Shown piece by piece: positions 23,432-32,678 of a DNA stretch of 54,162 nt. The notes under the pieces are model-generated. The model ran no database searches and was not told the DNA's origin. It saw only the letters and a list, made by a program, of their open reading frames with translations. Position numbers and translations under genes: made by a program. Position 1 is the first letter of the stretch, and each line of letters begins with the position of its first letter. This stretch comes from Mucilaginibacter sp. L294 (GTDB lineage Bacteria > Bacteroidota > Bacteroidia > Sphingobacteriales > Sphingobacteriaceae), in NCBI RefSeq assembly GCF_001636615.1, contig NZ_LGEK01000028.1, forward strand, positions 1 through 54,162. The letters are read 5' to 3'.

Positions 23432-25831
23432 CTAGAAAGGCAACCCTATACCAAAGTTAAGCTGCATAAAGCTGTAGCCATCGCCTACCACTTTACCGTT
23501 TGCGTCAATACCTGTTTTGTTATTTCTGAGGTAAGCTTCTTTAAAGCTGCCATTACCAAACACCTCGTTAAAGTGCTTAATGAACACCCACTGGTCTGAT
23601 CCGTTAAACTGCGGATCCTTAAACTTAAAGGCGGCATCCAGCCTAAATATAAAGAAGCCCAGATCAAACCTTAAGCCGGTACCTATGCCTATAGCTGTAG
23701 ATTGCAGGATGTTATTAAACCTGAACTCGCCGTTGGGGTTATCAGTTGTTTTGTGCAGGCGCCAAACGTTACCGGCATCAATAAACATGGCCCCCTTCAG
23801 TTTCGACCCAAAGAAATTATCAACCAGTTTATAACGATACTCCAGGTTGGCCACCATTTTTATCTCGCCAAACTGATCGAGGTATTTTAAGCGGGCACGA
23901 GTGGTATCGGCTCTGCCATTTGTACCATAACTGGCACGGTTAAACTGCCCGGGGCCAAGGGTACGAGGCAGCCACGCGCGGATATCGTTAGCGCCACCGG
24001 TGTAAAAGTTCTTCTCAAATATCAGCTGGTCGCTGTTACCATAAGGGATACCTATACCCGGGTTAAAGCGAAATATGAATTGTTTTTCGCCGCCAAGGCT
24101 GCGGTACCAGCGGTAATCTATCTCGGTTTTTACATATTGCGCAAAGGCAAAACCAAATAAGGTGCGCTGGCCAAGGCTATCTTTTGGAGCATTAACCGCT
24201 TTGGCCAATAAGTTAAGTATGCCGCCGCCAAGGTCTAACCCCCCTCTAAAATAGATAAAGTTTTTGTAAGAGTTTAACTCTTGCGCGTTGTATTGAAAGG
24301 TGTATTGGCTACCTAACGTAAAAGTTTTGCGGCCAATCAGATATACATACGAGTAACGGTTTTGCTTTAACAGATCCTCCTTAGCTAAAGTATCTATGTT
24401 ACCGCTGGAGAACTCGATATTAATAGGCGTTATGGAGTGCTGCTTACGGGCTGTTTCAAAAAAATCGTATGTAATAGAGTTGATAAAGCTTTTACGCTCA
24501 ACCAATCCCTTTTGGTAAAACAACTGATAGTTGGTTGAGAACGTAGTGTGCGGCACGCCAAATTTAGACAGGTTAGGGAATTGAAAAGGTAGCAACAAGC
24601 GTGGGTAGATCAGGCTCACCCCTGTCCTGAAATCCTGGTTCTGGATCCCGGCATTTCCCTGCGAGTTGGCATTATCAAACAAAATACTCCAGTTAAGTTT
24701 AACCTGTAAAATAGCCGCCTGCTTAAAAATATTACGGTTGGTAAACGTATTACCCAGGTTATAGCCAAAGCGCCCCTGGTTAAACAAAAACTCGGCCTCA
24801 ACACGGTCGCTCATGCGTTTAAGTGGCACAATATCAATTTTTGTATTCAGGCGGTTGGTACTGTCAGGCAGTTTCTCGTAAGTTGGGTTGGGTACGTTCC
24901 TAAACACGTTCAACTCCGACAGGCGGGTGGTAGTTAGGGTTTGTTTATCCAGGTCATACAGTTCGCCTTTGCGCTGAAAATTGTAGTCGGTAGCCGTGCG
25001 TGGCTTAAACCTCCCCGAAAAATCAACAAACCTGAATTGCGTATCTACCTGTATGGTATCGGCCTTACCGGTAGTGCGCCCGTTACTGCGGGCTATGGTA
25101 ATCAGGGTATTATTGATAGTATAAATAGGATGCTCTTTTTTGCCACCGGGGTTATCAATGGTCATTACCACATCAACCACACTTTTGTTAAAGCTGGAAT
25201 CGGGCAGGTAATTGATATACTGGCGGTAAAAATCAAAGTAGCCGTTCCGCTTCATCACTTGGTAAAACTGGTCGCGGTCGTAAGCAAGGCTGTCGGTATC
25301 AAAACGGCTGCCATTGTTAAGGTGTGTATACTGCTTGCGGGTTTTGCGGTACAACTCCTGCACTTTAGGGTCGGCAATGCTATCCCTAAAATTTCGCACT
25401 TTAAAAAGCGGCCCTTCGGTAGCCGTAAATATCAGCTGGGCCTTTTTCTTTTTAACCACTATAGAATCGACTACTTTGGCTTTCAGAAACCCTTTATTAA
25501 CCAGGTACTTTTGTATTTGCAGGCGCGAAAACTCAACCAGGTTACTATCCAGCAGGGCGGGCGCCTCGCCTATATTGCGTTTACCTTTTCGGCTAAACAG
25601 GTAATAAAATTGCAGGTTAAGCCAATTATTCGGCTGTTGTTCTTTATCAATATAATTGAGGGATTCATCCGCAAATTCTTTATCAACACCTTTAATGGTA
25701 ACTTTGCGCACAATGGCCTGGTTATCCTTTAGTCCGCGTGTAACACTACAGCCGGCACCAATAATAACCATCAAAATACTTAATATTGCAAGACGGTAAT
25801 GCCCGGGTATATGATATGCTTTCAAAATCAC
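23432..25831 (-). CDS. tamL: BamA/TamA-family outer-membrane lipoprotein (TamL-like)
   Basis: 799 residues. The N-terminus ends in a lipobox (VIIGAGC), which marks the Bacteroidota TamL form rather than classical TamA or BamA. POTRA-like segments follow (VRKVTIKGV, FRDSIADPKVQELYR). The C-terminal beta barrel has GGANDIRAWLPRTLGPG and a terminal strand ending in F. It is thought to act with a TamB-like partner in outer-membrane biogenesis; no tamB is in the window. GTG 25831 or TTG 25825 is needed for a complete signal peptide, so the start overlaps the divergent methyltransferase. Confidence 0.87.
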   Translation of the reverse strand: MILKAYHIPGHYRLAILSILMVIIGAGCSVTRGLKDNQAIVRKVTIKGVDKEFADESLNYIDKEQQPNNWLNLQFYYLFSRKGKRNIGEAPALLDSNLVEFSRLQIQKYLVNKGFLKAKVVDSIVVKKKKAQLIFTATEGPLFKVRNFRDSIADPKVQELYRKTRKQYTHLNNGSRFDTDSLAYDRDQFYQVMKRNGYFDFYRQYINYLPDSSFNKSVVDVVMTIDNPGGKKEHPIYTINNTLITIARSNGRTTGKADTIQVDTQFRFVDFSGRFKPRTATDYNFQRKGELYDLDKQTLTTTRLSELNVFRNVPNPTYEKLPDSTNRLNTKIDIVPLKRMSDRVEAEFLFNQGRFGYNLGNTFTNRNIFKQAAILQVKLNWSILFDNANSQGNAGIQNQDFRTGVSLIYPRLLLPFQFPNLSKFGVPHTTFSTNYQLFYQKGLVERKSFINSITYDFFETARKQHSITPINIEFSSGNIDTLAKEDLLKQNRYSYVYLIGRKTFTLGSQYTFQYNAQELNSYKNFIYFRGGLDLGGGILNLLAKAVNAPKDSLGQRTLFGFAFAQYVKTEIDYRWYRSLGGEKQFIFRFNPGIGIPYGNSDQLIFEKNFYTGGANDIRAWLPRTLGPGQFNRASYGTNGRADTTRARLKYLDQFGEIKMVANLEYRYKLVDNFFGSKLKGAMFIDAGNVWRLHKTTDNPNGEFRFNNILQSTAIGIGTGLRFDLGFFIFRLDAAFKFKDPQFNGSDQWVFIKHFNEVFGNGSFKEAYLRNNKTGIDANGKVVGDGYSFMQLNFGIGLPF

Positions 25832-26565
25832 AGATAAGTTTACTAACGTCCTTACAATATAAAAAGTTTCGCAGGGAACATGGTTTATTTATGGTAGAGG
25901 GATATAAATCGATAACTGAATTTATTGATTCTGATTATCATGTCCATACCATATATCATACACCTGATATCGCCCCAAAATTGCTTAAATTATCTCGAAA
26001 AATAAACTTTCAGGAAATTTCTTTAAACGACCTGCAAAAGATAAGCGCTTTAAAAAACCCTGCCGATGCCATTGCCACGGTTAATATACCGCAATGGAAC
26101 GACCTAAACCACATAACACTAAAAAATAAGTTTAGTTTGGTGCTTGATGGTGTGCAGGACCCCGGAAACTTGGGTACCATTATCCGCACGGCCGACTGGT
26201 TTGGCATCACCAATATCATCTGCTCGGAAGATACGGTTGATGCGTACAACCCCAAAGTGGTGCAGGCAACCATGGGCTCATTAGCCCGGGTAAACGTTAC
26301 TTACACCAACCTGGCGGGCTTAATATCGGCTGCAAAACTGCCTGTTTTTGGTGCTTTATTGAATGGCGATAACATTTATTCCACAAATTTTGGCACCGAG
26401 GGCTTGCTGGTTATGGGCAACGAAGGCAACGGCATACGCCCTGATATTCAGGCTTTAGTGACTAAAGCCATCACCATTCCGCGCATTGGCAAGGCCGAAT
26501 CTTTGAACGTGGCGATAGCTACCGCCATATGTTGTTCAGAACTTACTGCAAAAAGCTACAAATAA
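25816..26565 (+). CDS. TrmH/SpoU-family RNA 2'-O-methyltransferase
   Basis: 249 residues from ATG 25816 (MLSKSQISLLTSLQYKKFRREHGLFMVEG, typical for the family; the TTG at 25786 is rejected). SPOUT motifs: LVLDGVQDPGNLGTIIRTADWFG, MGNEGNGI and IPRIGKAESLNVAIATAI. It methylates 23S rRNA or tRNA ribose using SAM in a trefoil knot; the target nucleotide is not deducible. Divergent from tamL with overlapping 5' ends. Confidence 0.9.
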   Translation: MLSKSQISLLTSLQYKKFRREHGLFMVEGYKSITEFIDSDYHVHTIYHTPDIAPKLLKLSRKINFQEISLNDLQKISALKNPADAIATVNIPQWNDLNHITLKNKFSLVLDGVQDPGNLGTIIRTADWFGITNIICSEDTVDAYNPKVVQATMGSLARVNVTYTNLAGLISAAKLPVFGALLNGDNIYSTNFGTEGLLVMGNEGNGIRPDIQALVTKAITIPRIGKAESLNVAIATAICCSELTAKSYK

Positions 26566-26589
26566 AATTGATTGCCAAAAAATAATTAC

Positions 26590-26597
26590 TATTTTTG
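26590..26597 (+). promoter_or_regulatory. -7 promoter box of tRNA-Cys
   Basis: TATTTTTG, an exact TAnnTTTG match, 15 nt before the tRNA 5' end. Confidence 0.6.
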
Positions 26598-26612
26598 CAA
26601 TCCTTTAAAATT

Positions 26613-26683
26613 GGTCGGGTGGCCGAGTGGCTAGGCAGAGGTCTGCAAAACCTCCTACAGCGGTTCGAATCCGCTCCCGACCT
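26613..26683 (+). tRNA. tRNA-Cys (GCA)
   Basis: 71 nt. The acceptor stem GGTCGGG/CCCGACC closes perfectly. Anticodon stem GAGGT/ACCTC with loop CTGCAAA gives anticodon GCA at 26645-26647. The T arm is GCGGTTCGAATCCGC. The discriminator base is T, as expected for Cys. The 3' CCA is not encoded. Confidence 0.97.
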
Positions 26684-26713
26684 CAAGGTAAAAAAAATTA
26701 AAAATAAAAAGTC

Positions 26714-26890
26714 ATGGGCGTAACTCGTTTAAAAAGAAAAGATAGAAGGAACAAAACTACTTCACGTTTAGAAGTTCAGTTTTTGAAATTAGCTACTAAC
26801 ATTGAGTTAGGCAGCCGTTCTGCAGAGAAAAAAGATAGCCAGATAGCAAAAAACAATGCTGTTTTAGCTATTGCTGCTTCAGGCAAATAA
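26714..26890 (+). CDS. Small basic 58-residue protein downstream of tRNA-Cys
   Basis: ATG 26714 to TAA 26888-26890. It starts MGVTRLKRKDRRNKTTSRLE and ends AVLAIAASGK: a strongly basic N-terminus followed by a helical, alanine-rich C-terminus, resembling a small RNA- or ribosome-associated protein. Position 30 bp after the tRNA, a good terminator directly behind it and ordinary codon use support a real gene, probably read through from the tRNA promoter. Family not recognised with certainty. Confidence 0.7.
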   Translation: MGVTRLKRKDRRNKTTSRLEVQFLKLATNIELGSRSAEKKDSQIAKNNAVLAIAASGK

Positions 26891-26909
26891 TCCTTCTTTT
26901 TAAGAAATT

Positions 26910-26944
26910 AAAAAGGCGTATCATGTATTGGTACGCCTTTTTTT
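26910..26944 (+). terminator. Intrinsic terminator after the 58-residue ORF
   Basis: AAAAAGGCGTA and TACGCCTTTTTTT pair around an 11-nt loop and end in a T-run. Confidence 0.85.
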
Positions 26945-26958
26945 GTAGATTTTTTATT

Positions 26959-27050
26959 GTAGAGACGCGATACTTCGCGTCTCTAATGAACATACATTAA
27001 AGAATTGTTCATTACCGTCCTAAAGGATACGCGAAGTATCGCGTCTCTAC
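26959..27050. repeat. Paired-hairpin repeat, GTAGAGACGCGATAC family
   Basis: Arms at 26959-26984 and 27025-27050, each a hairpin by itself. The pyrD stop codon (27047-27049, TAG on the minus strand) is formed by the outer end of the right arm. Confidence 0.88.
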
Positions 27051-28084
27051 GACTGCAGTATCCTCTTATTTATCCTCCCTATCAACCCCGGCCCTTCATA
27101 AATAAACCCGGTATATAACTGTACTAATGATGCACCGGCGGCTAACTTCTCCATCGCGTCCTCTGCCGAATGGATGCCACCTACGCCTATTATAGGAAAT
27201 GCCCCGCCCGATGCTTTGTGCAAATAAGCAATAACTTCTGTTGATCGTTTGGTTAGGGGCTTGCCGCTTAACCCGCCGGTTTCGCCTTTATGCTGAGAGG
27301 TTAAGCTCTCCCTGCTTATGGTTGTATTTGTGGCGATGATACCCGCTATGCTGGTTTGTTTTACAATATCGGCAATGTCGTTTAACTGCTCGTTGGTAAG
27401 ATCTGGCGCTATTTTTAATAAAATAGGCCTGCTTACCCCATCCTTATTATTACGCTGCTGTAGCGTATTTAAAAGGTTCATCAGGGGCTCTTTTTCCTGC
27501 AACTCGCGCAGGCCGGGCGTATTGGGCGAGCTTACGTTCACCACAAAGTAATCAACCACATCAAAAAGCCTGTCGAAGCATTTGATATAATCGCTTACAG
27601 CATCCTCATTAGGCGTAACCTTATTTTTGCCGATGTTGCCCCCTACTATTAAAGCCTGTTGCCCCGGCTTAAGGCTTTTGCGATAAGCAGCAATACGCTC
27701 GGCAGCTACATCAACGCCCAAATTATTAAAGCCCATGCGGTTTATCAGCGCGGCATCTGCCGGCAGGCGAAACATCCTTGGTTTAGGGTTGCCTGGTTGT
27801 GGCAATGGGGTTACTGTACCAACCTCAATAAAGCCAAAACCCAGGTTGCCCATTTCGCTTATCAGTTCGGCATTTTTATCAAAACCGGCGGCAAGGCCAA
27901 CCGGGTTTTTAAACTTAAGGCCAAAAACTTCGCGCTCCAGGCGTTTATCATCTGTGCCCCAAATAGCTTTACTTAATGATGCCCCACCGGGGAAACGGTT
28001 AAACCGTTTAAGGTTGCGGGTTACAAAGTAATGTACGTTCTCCGGGTCGAACTGAAACAGCAGGGGTTTAAGCAATTGATACAT
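27047..28084 (-). CDS. pyrD: Dihydroorotate dehydrogenase (quinone)
   Basis: 345 residues, class 2 enzyme. The N-terminal amphipathic extension ([21 protein letters not shown]) attaches it to the inner membrane, and [41 protein letters not shown] and [14 protein letters not shown] (catalytic Ser) are conserved. It oxidises dihydroorotate to orotate with FMN and passes electrons to menaquinone. The gene ends in a paired-hairpin repeat, so its last codon and stop border repeat DNA. Confidence 0.95.
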   Translation of the reverse strand: MYQLLKPLLFQFDPENVHYFVTRNLKRFNRFPGGASLSKAIWGTDDKRLEREVFGLKFKNPVGLAAGFDKNAELISEMGNLGFGFIEVGTVTPLPQPGNPKPRMFRLPADAALINRMGFNNLGVDVAAERIAAYRKSLKPGQQALIVGGNIGKNKVTPNEDAVSDYIKCFDRLFDVVDYFVVNVSSPNTPGLRELQEKEPLMNLLNTLQQRNNKDGVSRPILLKIAPDLTNEQLNDIADIVKQTSIAGIIATNTTISRESLTSQHKGETGGLSGKPLTKRSTEVIAYLHKASGGAFPIIGVGGIHSAEDAMEKLAAGASLVQLYTGFIYEGPGLIGRINKRILQS

Positions 28085-28100
28085 GGCGCGAATTTACCGT

Positions 28101-28140
28101 TTTTAACAATTACGCATCAACTTTTAACAATTAAGCATCA
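28101..28140. promoter_or_regulatory. Direct repeat in the pyrD / SGNH divergent region
   Basis: TTTTAACAATTACGCATCA (28101-28119) and TTTTAACAATTAAGCATCA (28122-28140) differ at one base and are spaced by 21 bp, two helical turns. This layout suits a regulator binding site. Confidence 0.5.
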
Positions 28141-28205
28141 TGCTAATTTACAATTTGTACTTTAGGCACAGGCAATAACCTGCATCAGCAATAATCAATA
28201 CTAAC

Positions 28206-28967
28206 ATGACCAATAATAACTCACGCCGTAATTTTATAAAAACCACCGCTGTAGGCGCTGTGGCGGCTATCAGCATCACGCAAATCGTATCGGCTTCGGC
28301 CAGCAGCTACGGAAGCAAAAAGGTACAATTGAAAGACAACGATGTGATCCTGTTCCAGGGTGATTCTATTACCGACTGGGGTCGCGACCGCAACAAAACC
28401 ACACCTAATGATAACAGCGCGCTGGGTAATAGTTACGTTTTATTGACGGCTGCCGAATTATTGGAAAAATACGCCACAAAAAACCTGCAGATCTATAACA
28501 AGGGGGTGGGCGGTAATAAGGTGTATCAACTGGCCGACAGGTGGGATACGGATACCCTTGCCCTAAAGCCAACTGTACTCAGCATCCATATTGGTGTAAA
28601 CGATTTTTGGCATACGCTTGGCGGCGGTTACACCGGCACTATTGAAACCTATATAACCGATTACAAAAAACTTTTAGACCGCACCAAAACCGCCTTACCG
28701 GGTATAAAGATCATCATAGGCGAACCTTTCGCCATGATAGGCACCAAATCTGTTGATGCCAAATGGTACCCAATGTTTGATCTGTTCCGCAAAGCAGCCC
28801 GTGATATTGCTGCAGAGTATGATCTGCCTTTTATCCCCTATCAAACCATATTTGATAACGCGCTAAAACAAGCCCCCGCTACTTACTGGACACTTGATGG
28901 CGTGCACCCAAGCCTTGCCGGTGCAAAACTAATGGCGCAAGGCTGGTTGGAAACGGTAAAAGGATAA
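28206..28967 (+). CDS. SGNH/GDSL hydrolase with Tat signal
   Basis: 253 residues. Twin-arginine signal SRRNFIKTTAVGAVAAISIT suggests folded export. Blocks of the SGNH fold: catalytic S54 in GDSITDWG, glycine block GVGGNKV, asparagine block GVNDFWH, and D231/H234 in DGVHPSLAG. Such enzymes are esterases or polysaccharide deacetylases; in Bacteroidota many act on acetylated glycans. Followed by a small exported protein only 3 bp downstream. Confidence 0.9.
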   Translation: MTNNNSRRNFIKTTAVGAVAAISITQIVSASASSYGSKKVQLKDNDVILFQGDSITDWGRDRNKTTPNDNSALGNSYVLLTAAELLEKYATKNLQIYNKGVGGNKVYQLADRWDTDTLALKPTVLSIHIGVNDFWHTLGGGYTGTIETYITDYKKLLDRTKTALPGIKIIIGEPFAMIGTKSVDAKWYPMFDLFRKAARDIAAEYDLPFIPYQTIFDNALKQAPATYWTLDGVHPSLAGAKLMAQGWLETVKG

Positions 28968-28970
28968 AAA

Positions 28971-29375
28971 ATGAAAAATTTAATTTTAATAGCACTGCTA
29001 TTTATAAACATCAGCGTACCTGCTCCCCCTAAAGATATCACCGGTAAATGGAAAGTTGTTAATACCGATGTGAGTATGATCAACCTTAAACTTACTGAGA
29101 AAGAAAAACCAATGATGTTAAACATGATGAAGCAAATGTTCACTAATGCGGTATTTGATTTCAGAGCCAACCATCAATGCTATCTTACTGTTAAGATCCC
29201 TAACGTTCCCCCAAATTTGGCTTGGGCGTATGAGGCCGATACCGGCTACTTAGTAATCAAAGAAACTAATGAACCTGCAAGTAAAATCATGGCTGTAGAT
29301 GTGAAGGAAAAAAATGGCCAGATTTATTTCGCGATACGGGAAACTGGCTTGGTTTTAAAAATGTTGAAACTATAG
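28971..29375 (+). CDS. Small exported lipocalin-like protein, unknown function
   Basis: 134 residues; signal peptide MKNLILIALLFINISVPA, then ITGKWKVVNTDVS, a start typical of small lipocalin-like beta barrels in Bacteroidota. No lipobox. Cotranscribed with the SGNH hydrolase (3-bp gap), so a shared envelope role is inferred. Confidence 0.65.
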   Translation: MKNLILIALLFINISVPAPPKDITGKWKVVNTDVSMINLKLTEKEKPMMLNMMKQMFTNAVFDFRANHQCYLTVKIPNVPPNLAWAYEADTGYLVIKETNEPASKIMAVDVKEKNGQIYFAIRETGLVLKMLKL

Positions 29376-29443
29376 CCAATTGTTGAGGTTAGTCATTTGA
29401 CGGTAAATCCATTAGTCATTTATCTTTTCTGCCTGCAAAATCG

Positions 29444-29451
29444 TATCTTTG
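29444..29451 (+). promoter_or_regulatory. -7 promoter box of the ABC-F gene
   Basis: TATCTTTG, an exact TAnnTTTG match, ending 7 nt before the ATG, which predicts a leaderless or nearly leaderless transcript. Confidence 0.65.
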
Positions 29452-29458
29452 CGCCGAA

Positions 29459-31381
29459 ATGATAGCTATAAATGACCTTACGTTCGAGATTGGTGCGCGC
29501 GCCTTATATGATGAAGCCAACTGGCATATTAAACCCGGTGAAAAAATTGGTTTAATTGGCGCCAACGGCACCGGTAAAACTACGCTGTTAAAAATCATTG
29601 TGGGCGATTACAAGCCTACATCAGGCACCATATCAATGGCTAAGGACCTTACCATGGGTTACCTTAACCAGGATTTGCTATCCTATTCATCTGATAAAAA
29701 CATTGTGCATGTTGCTATGGAGGCCTTTGAGCGCCAAAACCAGCTGCACGACGAGATAGAGGCACTGCTTAAAAAACTGGAAACAGATTACAGCGAAGAC
29801 CTATTGCATAAACTAAGCGACAAACAGCACGAATTTGAACTGCTGGATGGTTACAACATCGAATACAAAGCACACGAAATTTTAGCCGGCCTTGGTTTTA
29901 GCGAAGCTGATTGTCAGCGTAAACTAAGCACCTTTAGCGGTGGATGGCGTATGCGGGTAATGCTTGCCAAAATACTTTTACAGGCGCCAGATATATTGTT
30001 ACTGGATGAGCCTACCAACCACCTTGACTTACCATCCATCCAATGGCTGGAGGACTATTTGAAGGCATTTAACGGCGCGATCATCATCGTATCGCACGAT
30101 AGGTGGTTCCTTGACAAAGTGATTAACCGCACGGTTGAATCGCGCAAGGGGAAACTGAACGTTTATGCCGGCAACTACACTTTTTACCTGGAAGAAAAAG
30201 CCCTAAGGGCCGAAGTTCAGCGTGGCGAGTTCAAAAACCAGCAATCAAAAATAAAACAGGAGGAACGTTTAATTGAGCGTTTCCGTGCCAAGGCATCAAA
30301 AGCAAAAATGGCGCAATCGCGTATCAAGATGCTGGATAAGTTGGAGCGTGTAGACGATGTGGATGATGATAATCCTGAAGTTAACTTTAGCTTCCGTTTC
30401 AGCAAGCAATCGGGCAGGCACGTATCTACCCTGGAGCATATCACCAAAAAATATCCTGCAATTGATATTTTAGATGATGCTGAAGCAATTATTGAAAAAG
30501 GCGATAAAATAGCCCTGATAGGTGCCAACGGCAAGGGTAAATCAACCTTATTGCGCATCGTAGCAGGTGCCGATAAAGAGTATAGCGGCACAGCGGTTAC
30601 CGGTCACAATGTAACCCAGACTTTCTTTGCGCAACACCAGTTAGAGAGCCTGCACTTAGAACACCAAATCCTTCAGGAACTGCAATCATTCGCCCCAAAA
30701 CATACCGACACTGAGCTGCGCTCTATATTAGGTTCGTTTTTGTTTACCGGCGATGATGTTTTCAAAAAGATCAAGGTGCTATCGGGTGGTGAAAAATCGC
30801 GCGTGGCGCTGGCAAAAGCGTTAACCGCCGATGCCAACTTCCTGGTACTGGATGAGCCAACCAATCACCTGGACATGGCTTCGGTAAACATATTGATCCA
30901 GGCGCTGCAACAGTATGAAGGTACGGTTATCGTAGTATCTCACGATAGGTACTTCCTGGATAATGTAGCCAACAAGATCTGGTTTATTGAGGATCAAAAA
31001 ATAAAACAATACCCCGGTACTTACGCCGAGTATGATGAGTGGAATGCTAAACGTAAGTTAGACCCTAAAGCTGCTGCACCCGCCCCTCAGCCAAAAAAGG
31101 AAGAGAAAAAGCCCGAGCCTGTTAAACAACCGCAGGGCGACAACAAAACCCAGCAGCTAAAAAAGCTTAACCAGGACCTTACCAAAATGGAAGAGCATAT
31201 CGCAGCTTTAGAAAAAGAAGTGAAACAGCTGGAAGCCCAACTGGGCGACAATAGCATTTATAACCAGGCCGAAAAGCTAAAACAGATCAATGATAGCCAT
31301 CAGCTAAAAAAATTGGAGCTGAGGGAAAACCAAAGCCGCTGGGAGGCACTTGCCGAACAGATCATGGAACTGGAAGCATAA
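29459..31381 (+). CDS. ABC-F family ATPase
   Basis: 640 residues, two ABC cassettes and no membrane part. First: Walker A GANGTGKTT, signature FSGGWRMR, Walker B ILLLDEPTNHLD. Second: GANGKGKST, LSGGEKSR, FLVLDEPTNHLD. The interdomain linker (charged, about 240-305) inserts into the ribosomal E site in characterised ABC-F proteins. A C-terminal coiled coil (about 565-640) follows a proline/lysine linker, as in Uup. Translation-factor role likely; antibiotic resistance cannot be excluded. Confidence 0.93.
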   Translation: MIAINDLTFEIGARALYDEANWHIKPGEKIGLIGANGTGKTTLLKIIVGDYKPTSGTISMAKDLTMGYLNQDLLSYSSDKNIVHVAMEAFERQNQLHDEIEALLKKLETDYSEDLLHKLSDKQHEFELLDGYNIEYKAHEILAGLGFSEADCQRKLSTFSGGWRMRVMLAKILLQAPDILLLDEPTNHLDLPSIQWLEDYLKAFNGAIIIVSHDRWFLDKVINRTVESRKGKLNVYAGNYTFYLEEKALRAEVQRGEFKNQQSKIKQEERLIERFRAKASKAKMAQSRIKMLDKLERVDDVDDDNPEVNFSFRFSKQSGRHVSTLEHITKKYPAIDILDDAEAIIEKGDKIALIGANGKGKSTLLRIVAGADKEYSGTAVTGHNVTQTFFAQHQLESLHLEHQILQELQSFAPKHTDTELRSILGSFLFTGDDVFKKIKVLSGGEKSRVALAKALTADANFLVLDEPTNHLDMASVNILIQALQQYEGTVIVVSHDRYFLDNVANKIWFIEDQKIKQYPGTYAEYDEWNAKRKLDPKAAAPAPQPKKEEKKPEPVKQPQGDNKTQQLKKLNQDLTKMEEHIAALEKEVKQLEAQLGDNSIYNQAEKLKQINDSHQLKKLELRENQSRWEALAEQIMELEA

Positions 31382-31400
31382 AACGTAATATTTTAAATAC

Positions 31401-31433
31401 AAAAAGGCAGCTGCTAAAACAGCTGCCTTTTTT
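31401..31433 (+). terminator. Intrinsic terminator after the ABC-F gene
   Basis: AAAAAGGCAGCTG and CAGCTGCCTTTTTT pair around TAAAA and end in a T-run. Confidence 0.9.
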
Positions 31434-31462
31434 GTTTAATTTTATTGCATAACCTACCGTAA

Positions 31463-32638
31463 ATGAAACGTATCGCCTTATTGTGCTGCTTATTATTCGC
31501 ATACATCATTACTTATGCTCAATCGTCCTCATTAAACCGGGGCGGCCCAACAACCAGTAAATATTACACCGAATTGCCTTATGAAATGGTTAACGGAAAA
31601 ATGTTTGTACAGGTTGAGATAAAAGGCAAACTGCATAAGTTTTTGTTTGATACCGGTGCACCGGTTGCTGTAAGCCCTAAACTATTAGCAGAATTACACT
31701 TAGCAGAGGTACATAAAGGTAGTTTTACAGATGTAAACGGCACAACGATCCAGGGAAGCGCAGTACAGCTTGATAGTATAAAACTTGGTGATGTTATATT
31801 TACCGGCATCCCGGCCATAACGCTCTTCCCCGATTGGTATAACTGCTTTAATATTGACGGCGTTATTGGTAGTAACATCCTGCGCCGGTCGGCAGTGAAA
31901 CTGGTAAGCGACAAGCATATTATCATTATTACCGACCAGCCCGATAAACTCGCGCTTAACAAAAAACACAGCGTGCCGCTTATTACTAACACAAAAGACA
32001 ATCAGCAAAGCGACCCGCAGATAGAAATTTTGTTAAATGGCAAGGTTAAGCTAACCCTGGGTTTTGATACCGGCGATAACGCCTTTTTAAGGTTTAGCGA
32101 TGACCTGATGCAGCAATTGGCAAAATACAAATCGTACGATGTGGTAGCAAAAGGATTCGGCGCAACCAGCATTGGCGAAATTGGTTTGCAAGCCAATGCC
32201 GATAAATATTTGTTAAAAATCCCTTTCATCAATATCGGCAGTGCACGCTTTGATAATTTAGTTACCCAAACCAACAAAGGTGGCATACCTGGCATAGGCA
32301 CTAAACTGCTTGATTATGGCGATATAACACTCGATTTCATCAACGGCAAGTTTTATTTCGATGCCAAGAACGAAGCAAATGCGCCGGACAATAAGCAATG
32401 GCCTTTTCAACCAACCTTTGCCGATGGCAAATTGATAGTTGGAGTGGTATGGCAAAAAGGCTTGGATAAGGTTAAACCCGGTGAGCAGGTCATAGCCATT
32501 GATGATAAAGACCTATCGCAGTTAACGCTTTGCCAACTGATGGATGGCGGCCCTATACTTGGCGATAAACAAACCGCGGTAGTAACCCTTAAAGCAACCG
32601 ATGGGCAGGAACGCAAGCTAAAGATTGATAAAGAGTAG
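31463..32638 (+). CDS. Retropepsin-like aspartyl protease with PDZ domain
   Basis: 391 residues with signal peptide MKRIALLCCLLFAYIITYAQ. Two retropepsin-type halves: D63 in FDTGAPVAVS and D202 in FDTGDNAF, so an active site could form within one chain. The C-terminal about 80 residues (VVWQKGLDKVKPGEQVIAIDDKDL) form a PDZ domain. Predicted periplasmic protease; substrate unknown. It ends 40 bp before the plug-protein start. Confidence 0.85.
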   Translation: MKRIALLCCLLFAYIITYAQSSSLNRGGPTTSKYYTELPYEMVNGKMFVQVEIKGKLHKFLFDTGAPVAVSPKLLAELHLAEVHKGSFTDVNGTTIQGSAVQLDSIKLGDVIFTGIPAITLFPDWYNCFNIDGVIGSNILRRSAVKLVSDKHIIIITDQPDKLALNKKHSVPLITNTKDNQQSDPQIEILLNGKVKLTLGFDTGDNAFLRFSDDLMQQLAKYKSYDVVAKGFGATSIGEIGLQANADKYLLKIPFINIGSARFDNLVTQTNKGGIPGIGTKLLDYGDITLDFINGKFYFDAKNEANAPDNKQWPFQPTFADGKLIVGVVWQKGLDKVKPGEQVIAIDDKDLSQLTLCQLMDGGPILGDKQTAVVTLKATDGQERKLKIDKE

Positions 32639-32678
32639 CGTCTTGTTTTTAAGCACAATTGTTTATTATCTTGCACGG

